Below are positions 40,358 through 49,148 of a stretch of 64,000 bases of DNA, piece after piece. Below the pieces are notes generated by a model that saw nothing but the letters and a program-made list of their open reading frames with translations, had not been told where the DNA came from and ran no database searches. Position numbers and translations under genes: made by a program. The stretch's first letter is position 1. Every line of letters starts with the position of its first letter. The stretch comes from an uncultured Luminiphilus sp. (GTDB lineage: Bacteria > Pseudomonadota > Gammaproteobacteria > Pseudomonadales > Halieaceae), in the NCBI GenBank assembly GCA_943840615.1, contig CALSVI010000010.1:1-64000 (forward strand). The letters run 5' to 3'.

Positions 40358-40399
40358 TGTCCATGTTTTTTAACATTTAGTTGTCAATTTTATTTGACT
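40358..40399. promoter_or_regulatory. Tandem TGT-N12-ACA-like palindromes between acsF and the BLUF gene
   Basis: Site 1 (40358-40375) is TGTCCATGTTTTTTAACA, an exact TGT-N12-ACA. Site 2 (40382-40399) is TGTCAATTTTATTTGACT, which fits TGTc-N10-gAC with the last base different. Their starts are 24 bp apart. This is the pattern bound by PpsR/CrtJ repressors of photosynthesis genes, where paired sites are usual. No binding protein is encoded nearby, so the assignment rests on the motif and the acsF context. Confidence 0.45.
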
Positions 40400-40478
40400 A
40401 TTAAGCATCTAGCAAGCAATGTGTCGGTTGGGGGCTACGCTAGAACAGATCGTCGATCTCATCAGAGGCAACTAGCCC

Positions 40479-40946
40479 ATGTCACAAGTCAATAACCAGC
40501 AGTTGGCGCCAGACCAGCAGGAAGGCGCCGTCTATCACCTTTGCTATGTCAGCGCTGAAACGGCCAGTTTCTCTCAAGACGAGTTGGTTTCGCTGCTCAC
40601 TGACGCCCGGCGGGTGAACGCCGAGAGAGGCGTTACCGGCCTGCTACTGTATCGAGAAGGTTGCTTTTATCAGGTTCTGGAAGGCAGCGAATCTACGGTG
40701 AGACAGACTTTTGAGCATATTCAGAGCGACCCTCGCCACAAGGAGGTCCGTGTCCTGTTCAACGGCGATACGGAGGCAAGAGAATTTGCCGACTGGCAAA
40801 TGGGCTTTCTGAATCTGGATGGCGTCGATATCGAGACCCTAACTGGATTTTCAGACTTTCTGACGCGCGACGCCCAGCCTCAGGAATTTCTAGAAAATTT
40901 GAGCCGCGGCAAACGACTGGCGATGATGTTTAGGTCGCTGGAGTAG
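40479..40946 (+). CDS. BLUF domain blue-light sensor protein
   Basis: A 155-residue short BLUF protein (FAD-binding photoreceptor). The photochemical residues are all present: Tyr23 in YHLCYVSAE, Asn47 and GVTGLLLYREG, Gln65 in CFYQVLEG, and the Trp/Met segment ADWQMGF. A C-terminal helical extension (ETLTGFSDFLTRD...SRGKRLAMMFRSLE) probably carries the signal to a partner, since no output domain is fused. It is divergent from acsF. Its end overlaps a convergent membrane-protein gene by 17 bp. Confidence 0.92.
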   Translation: MSQVNNQQLAPDQQEGAVYHLCYVSAETASFSQDELVSLLTDARRVNAERGVTGLLLYREGCFYQVLEGSESTVRQTFEHIQSDPRHKEVRVLFNGDTEAREFADWQMGFLNLDGVDIETLTGFSDFLTRDAQPQEFLENLSRGKRLAMMFRSLE

Positions 40947-41421
40947 CGCGGGACCGAAATTGAGGTCGCCACACACCGAGCGCCACGTTGACCGTGGCCA
41001 CAAAGCCAATCAACACCAGAGACCATTGCTCGGCGTCAAGCTTCATCGCCAGACCATCGACAAGCGTCGCGTCGGACAGCGCTGCTGCAGCGCGATCGGC
41101 TTCCCGTTGAATAGGGCTCTGAATGCCCAGAAGGCTTCCCTCTAGCATCAGCACGGTCGTCACCAGCTTCGCCCAGGCCCAGGGCGCACTATGAAAACCC
41201 GGCACCACTGCCATTGACGCCATGCCAAAGAGCAGGCTGATCAAGAGTGAGGGCATCAATACCAGGGACGCGATACGGGCCATCACATGTCGCTGGGCGA
41301 CATAAACGTCTAACGCCTCGGAGGGCGACGGCAGCTGCTGATGAAACACCCACAACACGACCACCGACCCTAGGAATGTGATCGCGGTCATGGAATGACC
41401 AAACTTCATGAGTTTTCTCAT
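40930..41421 (-). CDS. Small integral membrane protein, possibly DUF2269-like
   Basis: About 163 residues with four hydrophobic helices: ITFLGSVVVLWVFHQ (about 12-27), IASLVLMPSLLISLLFGMASMAV, WAKLVTTVLMLEGSLLGIQ and LVLIGFVATVNVALGVWRP. The layout resembles DUF2269-type predicted membrane proteins, but I am not sure of the family. The start at 41421 follows AGGTGAAG; an upstream in-frame extension looks non-coding. Confidence 0.65.
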   Translation of the reverse strand: MRKLMKFGHSMTAITFLGSVVVLWVFHQQLPSPSEALDVYVAQRHVMARIASLVLMPSLLISLLFGMASMAVVPGFHSAPWAWAKLVTTVLMLEGSLLGIQSPIQREADRAAAALSDATLVDGLAMKLDAEQWSLVLIGFVATVNVALGVWRPQFRSRATPAT

Positions 41422-41634
41422 CTTGTCTTCACCTGCTATCGCCCACCTCACCGAGACCGTTGACGCATCGGCGATGACCGTGACCTTTATGCCTTGAAGC
41501 GCGTTGCACGCGTCTTTTATCGCCAGCGCGTTTGACCATCGCATATATCCAGCACGCTATTACCGTATGATACGCCCCCGAAAGCGTATCCCGGCGAAAA
41601 TGTCTCTCTTCGCCCTTTCACGGAGCACGACGCC

Positions 41635-42804
41635 ATGAGCACCCCCTACGCCACCCTACAGTACGGCCACAGTGAAGAAATCAGTTTACTGAGGGATACC
41701 GTTTATCAGTTCGCCAGTAGCGAGATTGCGCCTCGGTCCACCGACATCGACCGGGACAATGACTTTCCCCGAGACCTGTGGGGCAAAATGGGGGATTTGG
41801 GCTTACTGGGCATCACCATTCCGGAGCAATACGGGGGCAGCGGGATGGGCTACCTCGCACACGCCATTGCCATGGAAGAAATTTCGCGCGCGAGCGCCTC
41901 AGTTGGGCTCTCCTACGGCGCTCACTCTAATCTTTGTCTGAATCAGATCCGCCTGAATGGCTCGGAAGACCAGAAAAACCGCTATCTGCCTGCGCTGTGT
42001 CGCGGCGAACATATCGGCGCATTGGCGATGTCCGAACCGGGAGCAGGCTCTGACGTCGTCAGTATGCGGTTAAAGGCGGATCGGCGCGGCGATGACTTCG
42101 TGCTCAACGGCAACAAAATGTGGATCACCAACGGCCCGGACGCTGACGTGTACGTCATTTACGCCAGAACCGATGCTGATGCGGGCTCGAAAGGTATTAC
42201 GGCTTTTATCGTCGAACGCGAGTCGGCAGGCTTCTCGAGATCACCCAAGCTCGACAAACTGGGCATGCGCGGCTCCAATACCTGTGAGTTGGTATTTGAG
42301 GACTGTATCGTCCCTGCCAGTCAGATATTGGGAGAGATCGGGGGTGGCGTGCGGGTGCTCATGTCGGGTCTGGACTATGAACGCGCCGTCTTGTCTGGCG
42401 GGCCCGTTGGTATTTTGCAGGCCTGCCTTGATGCCGCATTGCCCTATGTGCACGAACGCGAGCAGTTCGGCCAGCCGATTGGCGAGTTTCAGCTGGTTCA
42501 AGGCAAGCTCGCCGACATGTATGCGCGATGTTCCGCCAGCAGAGCGTACCTTTACGCGGTCTGTGATGCGCTGGATCGGGGCGAGCAAAGCCGCAAGGAT
42601 GCCGCGGCCGTAATTCTCTACACCGCGGAGGCAGCCACCCAGTCTGCGCTGGACGCGATTCAGCTGCTGGGAGGTAATGGATACATTAACGACTACCCCA
42701 CCGGCAGGTTACTGCGAGACGCCAAGCTTTACGAAATCGGTGCAGGCACTTCGGAGATCCGTCGCATGCTGGTCGGCAGAGAGCTTTTTTCAGATACCGC
42801 GTGA
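41635..42804 (+). CDS. ivd: Isovaleryl-CoA dehydrogenase
   Basis: A 389-residue FAD acyl-CoA dehydrogenase of leucine breakdown, converting isovaleryl-CoA to 3-methylcrotonyl-CoA. [54 protein letters not shown] and the C-terminal [36 protein letters not shown] are family blocks. The catalytic base is Glu249 in [16 protein letters not shown], the position that marks isovaleryl- rather than short-chain dehydrogenases. The other leucine genes (liuBCD) are not adjacent. Confidence 0.92.
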   Translation: MSTPYATLQYGHSEEISLLRDTVYQFASSEIAPRSTDIDRDNDFPRDLWGKMGDLGLLGITIPEQYGGSGMGYLAHAIAMEEISRASASVGLSYGAHSNLCLNQIRLNGSEDQKNRYLPALCRGEHIGALAMSEPGAGSDVVSMRLKADRRGDDFVLNGNKMWITNGPDADVYVIYARTDADAGSKGITAFIVERESAGFSRSPKLDKLGMRGSNTCELVFEDCIVPASQILGEIGGGVRVLMSGLDYERAVLSGGPVGILQACLDAALPYVHEREQFGQPIGEFQLVQGKLADMYARCSASRAYLYAVCDALDRGEQSRKDAAAVILYTAEAATQSALDAIQLLGGNGYINDYPTGRLLRDAKLYEIGAGTSEIRRMLVGRELFSDTA

Positions 42805-42848
42805 GTGCTGCGGGTAAAACGGTTAAGAGGCGCTCGCCTGTCAACGCC

Positions 42849-43427
42849 TCAGCGAGGAAGTGAGGACAACGCCAACGTGTCACGCAGTATCGGTACGCTG
42901 AGCGGCACACCTGACTGACCACTGAGCGCCAGAGACTGGCGCAAGGACGAAGCCAACGCGGTGGTTAATACTCGTTGCTGATAGGGCAGCTGCCGCTCCC
43001 CTTGCCTGAGCAGCGCCTCCCAGCTCCCCGATTCGCGCAACTGTTCATGAATGCCGTCGAGATACTGCAGCAGCGCATCGTGCACGGGGGAGCCTTCCCG
43101 CACAGCCTCGTCGAAAGTGAGCGCCCAGGTCATATCGTGCCGCAATTGGCACTGCGCAACGAAGGCGCCGGGCACACGGTGGCCCCATTCCTCGGGCGCA
43201 ATTAAGGACAGCGTCCAGCGTCCGTCCGTGAAGTAAAGCGAGTAGGTATTTCCTGGCGCCACGCGAAATCCAAATGCCGCTGACAGAACGAGTGCCGACC
43301 AGCAGTAATCCCGGGTTGCCTCGTCGCTAGACTTGGAGCGCAGCTGTCCGGGGGCGGCCGCGTGAAGGTCCTGCAACACGAGCACAAGGCCCTTATCCTG
43401 CAACGTATTTTTAGCGTGAGCGCTCAA
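42849..43427 (-). CDS. Hypothetical protein, possibly DUF2452-like
   Basis: About 192 residues, soluble, with no signal or membrane segment. The most structured part is RDYCWSALVLSAAFGFRVAPGNTYSLYFTDGRWTLSLIAPEEWG, followed by a helical, Gln/Leu-rich C-terminus. The YSLYFxDGxWxLSLIAPEEW pattern recalls DUF2452 proteins, which I cannot confirm here. The function is unknown. It is convergent with ivd (44-bp gap). Confidence 0.6.
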   Translation of the reverse strand: MSAHAKNTLQDKGLVLVLQDLHAAAPGQLRSKSSDEATRDYCWSALVLSAAFGFRVAPGNTYSLYFTDGRWTLSLIAPEEWGHRVPGAFVAQCQLRHDMTWALTFDEAVREGSPVHDALLQYLDGIHEQLRESGSWEALLRQGERQLPYQQRVLTTALASSLRQSLALSGQSGVPLSVPILRDTLALSSLPR

Positions 43428-43511
43428 GCACGGCTCCGAATCAACTTTCCGGTCATTACAGTGTGATGGATCGGCACGGCAGAACCAATTCGCCGGCGTT
43501 GGCGCCCCGTT

Positions 43512-43934
43512 TCAGGCCAACTCGGGGTGTCGCGCTAGTACAGAAGCTTTGAAGTCAGCCGGCATAGGACAGCTCTTGCGCGTCGCTTTGTCGACGAAGA
43601 CATAGGTAAAACTCCCCCGACCCACTGTCTCTTCGGTGCGGAGATTTCGCATCGAGAAACCAATGACCACGCTTGAAGTACCCACCCGTTCGGACGCCAC
43701 CTCTACCTCGAGGGTGTCACCGGCAAGACTCTCGCCCAAGAAGTCCATGTTGGCATTCACAGTGAAGGTCAGAAAATCCGGGCCGACCACATCTGCAACA
43801 TCAAGACCCAGCTCACTCCAGTACTCTCCTAGCACTTCATCGGCAAAAACGAAGTAATTGCCGAAAAAAGCATGCCCATTGGCATCGGTATCAGCGAATC
43901 GCACCTTGATGGTGCCGCGGTAAGCATTTGACAT
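43512..43934 (-). CDS. Hotdog-fold acyl-CoA thioesterase (4HBT type)
   Basis: A 140-residue single-hotdog protein. VRFADTDANGHAFFGNYFVFADEVLGEYW is the 4-hydroxybenzoyl-CoA thioesterase/YbgC-like active-site region with the catalytic Asp, followed by the beta strands DTLEVEVASERVGTSSVVIGFSMRN. It probably hydrolyses an acyl-CoA; the substrate is unknown. The start at 43934 (MSNAYRG) is supported by spacing; a longer form from 43964 is possible. Confidence 0.87.
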   Translation of the reverse strand: MSNAYRGTIKVRFADTDANGHAFFGNYFVFADEVLGEYWSELGLDVADVVGPDFLTFTVNANMDFLGESLAGDTLEVEVASERVGTSSVVIGFSMRNLRTEETVGRGSFTYVFVDKATRKSCPMPADFKASVLARHPELA

Positions 43935-44151
43935 GGAAATGGCTCCTGTTGAGGCTACCAGCACGCCCTGGCGCGCCGATTATGCCGACTTGTCGAGTCT
44001 GGGTCACCCGTCTGGGGCTGCGCTGAATAACGCGTGGTAAAAATGCCGTCCACCGGAGCGCAGAACCTGTCATCTTTCATACAGAAGCCTTATCATTCCG
44101 CGCTTTCCGCTGGGCACCCCAGCGCCACAAAGCCAACACAGGAACCAGTGC

Positions 44152-44589
44152 ATGAACACCACCTCGCTTGTCGCCGCCTTCGTTGTCGTCGTCTCGGGTT
44201 TGATATGGGTCGGCACCCACGGTAACAACGCTGACTGGACGGGAAATCGCAATCAGTGCGTGGGCGAGTGCTATGAAAACTGGAAGACCGAAAACGGGGG
44301 TAGTATCGCCGAAGTGGAAGGGATCAAACAGGCGGCCCTCGCGGCGGCATCACCCGCTGCCCTGGGTGAAAAATATTATGGCCAGTGTATCGCCTGCCAC
44401 GGCGGCCGTGCGGAAGGTGGCATCGGCCCCATGCTGGCGGGACAGGCAACCACCGATATCGTGGCCAAGCTGACCGCCTATCGCGCTGGAGAAGAGCGCG
44501 GCCCCCAATCTTCCATGATGTACCCGGTGGCCAAGCCCATGTCTGATGCAGACATCGACAATATCGCCGCTTACGTAGCGGGCCTGTGA
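44152..44589 (+). CDS. Membrane-anchored monohaem cytochrome c
   Basis: A 145-residue protein with an N-terminal signal anchor (SLVAAFVVVVSGLIWVG, about 5-21). A Cys pair (CVGEC, 36-40) is followed by one class I cytochrome c domain with CIACH (79-83) and candidate Met ligands in SSMMYPVAKPM. A periplasmic electron carrier role is expected. Its TGA overlaps the start of the acylase gene by GTGA, so the two are coupled. Confidence 0.9.
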   Translation: MNTTSLVAAFVVVVSGLIWVGTHGNNADWTGNRNQCVGECYENWKTENGGSIAEVEGIKQAALAAASPAALGEKYYGQCIACHGGRAEGGIGPMLAGQATTDIVAKLTAYRAGEERGPQSSMMYPVAKPMSDADIDNIAAYVAGL

Positions 44590-46730
44590 TCCCCGCTTTG
44601 CGCGCGATGACAACACGCCTCTGCGCCCTCGTGTGCGCTAGGCGTGTTCGATCTGTTTCACCTTATTCGCGCGTGCTCCGTAGTGTCTTGGGCGGCTGTT
44701 TGCTGCTCATGGCGTCAGCCAGTCAGGCGTGGCAGGCATCGATCGAACGCGATGCGCTAGGCGTACCCCATATTTTTGGCGAAACGGATGCCGATATGGC
44801 GTTTGGCCTGGCGTGGGCACAAGCTGAAGATGGTTGGGAGATCCTCGAGGAAACACTTCCCTATTACCGCGGCGAAGCCGCGCGCTACTTTGGCCGCGAA
44901 GCCGCTGTCACAGACTATTTGATCAAGTGGCTTGGCTTCTGGGATGTCATCGCGCGAGACTACGAGCGGGCATTAAAACCGGCAACCCGAACCTACCTCG
45001 ATGCTTTTGCAGCCGGCTTTAATGCGTTTGCCGCGCAACACCCCGAGCGAGTAAATCTTGATGTGCTCCCCGTCACATCGCAGGACGTGATCGCTGCTCA
45101 TATGTTCCGGCATCTGCTGTTTTATGGATTTGAGCAACCCATCACAGCACTTCGCGCCGAGACGCGGCAATTCGAGATTAGCGACGCACCCGAACTCCCC
45201 AATACCGCGATTACGCTCGGCTCGAACGCGACTGCTATTGCGCCTTCGCGGAGTCGAGACGGGTCTACCCTGCTCATGATCAATTCGCACCAGCCGCTGA
45301 CCGGGCCCGTGTCTTGGTACGAAGCCCACCTGCAGAGCGGTGAGGGACTCAACGTCATGGGGGGATTGTTTATCGGCGCACCCGCACTAGGGGTCGGTTT
45401 TAGCAAACACCACGGTTGGGGGGCGACCGTTAATCAGCCGGATCTGGTGGACATTTTTGTGCTGGATATCGACCCTGAGGACGACAATCGCTATCGAGTG
45501 GACGGTGACTGGCTGGCACTGGAAGCATTCGATATACCGATCAAAGTGCTGCTGTGGGGCTGGCTCCCCTGGACAGTCAAAGAAAAAGGCTATCGCTCCA
45601 TTCATGGCCCGGTCATGAAAACGGATCACGGTACCTATGCGGTGCGTTACGCGGGCATGGACGAGATTCGTCAGGTCGAGCAGTGGCTCGCCATGAGCGC
45701 GGCCCGCTCCTTCGAAGAGTGGCGCGCCGCACTGGCACTGCAGCACATTGCCAGCTTCAATTTTGTTTATGCCAATGCTGACGGCGTAATTCACTTCGTG
45801 CATAACGCCATGATGCCCGAGCGCACCAAGGGCTGGCGCTGGGATCAATACCTGCCCGGAGATCGCGAAGATCTGATCTGGGACGCTTACCTTCCGCTGG
45901 AAGCACTGCCCAGCGTGACGAATCCTCCATCGGGCTTTGTGCACAGTGCTAATCAGTCACCCTTTCAGGTGAGTTCGGAAGGGAGTAACCCCGTGATCTC
46001 TGAATACCCCACAGAGAGTGGCTGGCCGACCCGCATGACCAACAGGGCCGTGCGCGGGCTGGAGTTACTGGAAGCCAACACCGCCATCAGCATGACGGAC
46101 TTTAGCGAGATCAAACACGACAACGCCTACTCTCCTCGATATCGTGGCCATGCCTTCCTTGAAGCGATTGCCGCGTTGGCACCCGAAAACCCAGATGAGA
46201 CCGAGGCACTTGCATTGATTCGTGGCTGGGATCTGCACACCGACAGAGACAATCGCCACGCAGCACTCGGCGTCTGCATCCTGCTTGAGGAGTGGCAGGC
46301 AGAGCGCGCAGGCAGTGCCCTACCCGATCCACGTGACACCTTGCATGAATGCATGGACTCAGTCCGCGCTGTCGCCGGCCGGCTTGACCCTGAATGGGGT
46401 GTTATCCAGCAGCATGGGAGAGGTGATCGCACTTGGCCTGCCGCCGGCGGACCCGACACGCTGCGCGCGATGTACGCGGAACAGCTTGACGAGGACGACC
46501 CGTTTGTCACTGTCGTGGCAGGGGACGGCCTCTACTACCTTATTGAGTGGACGGCAGAGGGGAAACAGACCATTTTGGGAACGCATCAGTACGGGAGTCA
46601 GATGACCGACCCTGCGTCACCCCACTATCTTGATCAGGCAGAGGACTTTGCACAGGAGAAGATGAGGTCTCCCGGATTCCACAAGGAAAATCGATCTCCG
46701 GTGTCGCGACGCTACGAAGTGTCTAACTAA
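44586..46730 (+). CDS. Penicillin acylase-family Ntn-hydrolase (possible AHL/amide acylase)
   Basis: About 714 residues, periplasmic by its N-terminal hydrophobic stretch (SVLGGCLLLMASASQAWQ). The alpha chain has IERDALGVPHIFGETDADMAFGLAWAQAEDGWE. The autocatalytic nucleophile is Ser213 in LGSNATAIAPSRS. The beta chain has LLMINSHQPLTGPVSWYEAHL, GFSKHHGWGATVNQPD and GFVHSANQSPF. Family members cleave beta-lactam side chains, cyclic lipopeptides or acyl-homoserine lactones; the substrate is not decided by sequence. The GTG at 44586 overlaps the cytochrome stop; an ATG at 44607 is the alternative. Confidence 0.88.
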   Translation: MIPALRAMTTRLCALVCARRVRSVSPYSRVLRSVLGGCLLLMASASQAWQASIERDALGVPHIFGETDADMAFGLAWAQAEDGWEILEETLPYYRGEAARYFGREAAVTDYLIKWLGFWDVIARDYERALKPATRTYLDAFAAGFNAFAAQHPERVNLDVLPVTSQDVIAAHMFRHLLFYGFEQPITALRAETRQFEISDAPELPNTAITLGSNATAIAPSRSRDGSTLLMINSHQPLTGPVSWYEAHLQSGEGLNVMGGLFIGAPALGVGFSKHHGWGATVNQPDLVDIFVLDIDPEDDNRYRVDGDWLALEAFDIPIKVLLWGWLPWTVKEKGYRSIHGPVMKTDHGTYAVRYAGMDEIRQVEQWLAMSAARSFEEWRAALALQHIASFNFVYANADGVIHFVHNAMMPERTKGWRWDQYLPGDREDLIWDAYLPLEALPSVTNPPSGFVHSANQSPFQVSSEGSNPVISEYPTESGWPTRMTNRAVRGLELLEANTAISMTDFSEIKHDNAYSPRYRGHAFLEAIAALAPENPDETEALALIRGWDLHTDRDNRHAALGVCILLEEWQAERAGSALPDPRDTLHECMDSVRAVAGRLDPEWGVIQQHGRGDRTWPAAGGPDTLRAMYAEQLDEDDPFVTVVAGDGLYYLIEWTAEGKQTILGTHQYGSQMTDPASPHYLDQAEDFAQEKMRSPGFHKENRSPVSRRYEVSN

Positions 46731-46809
46731 TCAACGTGTCCTGTTCGAGTTGTTCGCAACCTCGGTAAAGACCTGAGCACGCAACAAAGCCGACGTTTAA
46801 CCGGAACCT

Positions 46810-48795
46810 CTACAGGTGATTTGCGACCTCATAGGCTTCGCGCGTCGTGGCCAACAGCGATCTTGGTGCCCGGCAATCGCCGACCATCAACACTTCGACT
46901 CCAGCCGCTCGCAACGGCTCGCTCAATTCGTTGTTTGGCACTCGGCTGCTCGCATGGGTGAGCGCAACGACCTCATCGATCTCCTGAACAGCCCCGCTGT
47001 AGACATTTTGGACACGCAATTGGGCGTCCTCCAGTGCTTCTAAATCCACCGGCTCAACGTTGCACACAATCTCGACCCCCAAATCATGGAGCCGCTGGTA
47101 AATCCCCTGTCGATTGATCAGTGAGACATCATGGCCGAGGCGCTCTCTGGCCGTCACAACCGTCACTGCGCTGAAGCGCGTGGTCATCAGTTCGGCGATC
47201 GCATAGGTCATCTCCGAGTGATCCTGATCAACTACTACGGCGCGGCCCACGGTCATATCGCCACGCTCTAGCAAATCGGCCGCCATCTCTCGAACGCTGG
47301 GAATCAAGCCCGACTCGGCCCATTCATCGCTCAACCATTGCGGCTGTCCGCTTCGAGACCCCGTTGCCAGAATGACCTGATCAGGACCGAGTGAGAGCAC
47401 ATCCTCTGCGGACGCCTGCCGACCCAACGCAAATTCGACGCCATATCGCTGGGCCATCAAATATTGATAGTCATAAACACTCGATAGATTCTCACCGCCG
47501 GGTAAGGCGGCATGGAGCGCGGTTTTACCGCCGATTCGGGAGTGGTCACCGGCCACTGTCACGCGATGACCCCGACGGGCGGCCGTATGAGCAGCCTCCA
47601 ACGCAGCCACACCGGTTCCGACCACGACAACGTGCTTTGGCGCCTCTACCGCAACGGGTTGCCAGTCATGTTCATCAGCGCTGCCGACTCTCGGGTTGTT
47701 GTCACATTCCAGACCGCTACCATCAATAATGCTACGCCAGCAGGTATTGCAGGAAACGCAGTAGCGAATGTCCGCTTCCCTACCCTGCTCACATTTATTA
47801 GGAAAAGCGGCGTCGGTGATCAAAGGACGTCCCAGAAAGACCACATCGGCAGTGCCGTCTGTCAACGCGGTTTCACATTCATTGGGGTCCGTGATGTAAC
47901 CAATTGCGCCCGTCGGCATGTCCGGAGCCACTTTTCGAAGCTCGGCAATGTGCTTTAAGTAAGGGTGTCGCTCACCGTGGGCATCAGGCAGATGCTGATA
48001 CAACGACCGCGCATGCGCCCCCCACACCCAGGTCCAGCTGTCAAATTCTGAGGCTTGATTGGCGAGTAGCGCGGCGATATCCGTCGCGAGGCCAAGATCA
48101 ATTCCACCGGCAACACCGTCATCAGCAGGTAGCTTGAGCCCAATGATAAAGGGGTAGCCGCACTCCGCCCGGATAGCCGTAATCAGCGAACTGAGAAACC
48201 GCCCCCTGCCCTCCAAGTCGCCACCATAGTGATCCTGTCTGCGATTAGACCAGGGAGATAAAAACTGATGGAACAAGTGTCCATGACCTGCGGATATTTC
48301 GACTCCGGCAAAACCGGCGGACTGCAGCCGCGCGCAGCCCTTTGCCCAGTCAACGATCATGTCTTCAATCTCGGCCACGCTCAGTGCGGCCGGGACAGTC
48401 CAACTGAGGTCATCGGGCAGCGCGGAGGCACCCACGGCGCCATCATTGCGCCCCACTGAATGGCGGCCTCGACCCGAGTCCTGGACCTGACCCATCAGCA
48501 GTGCACCCTCCGCGTTGACAATATCGGCCGCCAATTTGAGCTGGTCCAGACCCGCATCGTCCCACGCTCGCAAGCGACTCGGCAGACGATTGTGGGCCGT
48601 CATGGCAATGGGCTCAGTGATAATAGCGGCGGCGCCGCCCGCCGCTCTCGATCGATAGTAATTGAGCAGCTTTTCAGTCGGGGAATGATTAGCCACGTAT
48701 CGGGTAACGATCGATGCGTGGATAATACGATTTCGGAGCGTATACCCACCCAGTTGAATGGGGCTAAACAGCGAGGGATAAAAGGGGTTGGTCAT
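46810..48795 (-). CDS. FMN/Fe-S/FAD NADH:flavin oxidoreductase (2,4-dienoyl-CoA reductase type)
   Basis: A multidomain enzyme of about 661 residues. The N-terminal Old Yellow Enzyme barrel has FSPIQLGGYTLRNRI, SAGHGHLFHQFLSPWSNRRQDHYGG and ADVVFLGRPLI. A [4Fe-4S] site is CVSCNTCWRS...C. A C-terminal FAD/NAD(P) region has HVVVVGTGVAALEAAHTAARRGHRVTVAG and VILATGSRSGQPQW. This is the layout of FadH and trimethylamine dehydrogenase. The usual active-site Tyr/His details differ, so the substrate is open. It ends a three-gene operon with a coiled-coil protein and a methyltransferase. Confidence 0.88.
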   Translation of the reverse strand: MTNPFYPSLFSPIQLGGYTLRNRIIHASIVTRYVANHSPTEKLLNYYRSRAAGGAAAIITEPIAMTAHNRLPSRLRAWDDAGLDQLKLAADIVNAEGALLMGQVQDSGRGRHSVGRNDGAVGASALPDDLSWTVPAALSVAEIEDMIVDWAKGCARLQSAGFAGVEISAGHGHLFHQFLSPWSNRRQDHYGGDLEGRGRFLSSLITAIRAECGYPFIIGLKLPADDGVAGGIDLGLATDIAALLANQASEFDSWTWVWGAHARSLYQHLPDAHGERHPYLKHIAELRKVAPDMPTGAIGYITDPNECETALTDGTADVVFLGRPLITDAAFPNKCEQGREADIRYCVSCNTCWRSIIDGSGLECDNNPRVGSADEHDWQPVAVEAPKHVVVVGTGVAALEAAHTAARRGHRVTVAGDHSRIGGKTALHAALPGGENLSSVYDYQYLMAQRYGVEFALGRQASAEDVLSLGPDQVILATGSRSGQPQWLSDEWAESGLIPSVREMAADLLERGDMTVGRAVVVDQDHSEMTYAIAELMTTRFSAVTVVTARERLGHDVSLINRQGIYQRLHDLGVEIVCNVEPVDLEALEDAQLRVQNVYSGAVQEIDEVVALTHASSRVPNNELSEPLRAAGVEVLMVGDCRAPRSLLATTREAYEVANHL

Positions 48796-48818
48796 CGTCT
48801 GCTTACGGACCCCGAGGT

Positions 48819-49145
48819 CTAGGACCCGACGCTCAGATCATCTTCAATCGACTCTGCACCTTCACTGCTGGCGCCAAGTTGAGCCAGAACGGTCTCAATC
48901 AGACGCTGGCGCTCGGCACTCAATACCGACTCGTCAGCCTCGGATAACTGGTAGCTTTCTATGGCGCTGGCAACATTCATACCCTGGTCCTCCAGCGCCC
49001 GCTCAGTCAGGTAAAGCCGTTCGCTCAGAGCGGATACTTCAGAGGTCAGTCTAAGCACGCAACTCAACACTTCATCCACGCCATCGGCGTCAAAAAACTG
49101 GTGGCGTTGACCACGTCGCTTACGAGGAATGCGTCGCGTCGTCAC
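48819..49145 (-). CDS. Small charged coiled-coil protein of unknown function
   Basis: A 108-residue protein. A very basic N-terminus (TTRRIPRKRRGQRHQFF) is followed by heptad-like helices (LSCVLRLTSEVSALSERLYLTERALEDQ, ESYQLSEADESVLSAERQRLIETVLAQL) and an acidic tail. It has no recognised domain. It lies 3 bp after the methyltransferase stop and 23 bp before the flavin oxidoreductase start, so it is co-expressed and may be a structural partner of one of them. Confidence 0.65.
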   Translation of the reverse strand: MTTRRIPRKRRGQRHQFFDADGVDEVLSCVLRLTSEVSALSERLYLTERALEDQGMNVASAIESYQLSEADESVLSAERQRLIETVLAQLGASSEGAESIEDDLSVGS

Positions 49146-49148
49146 CTT

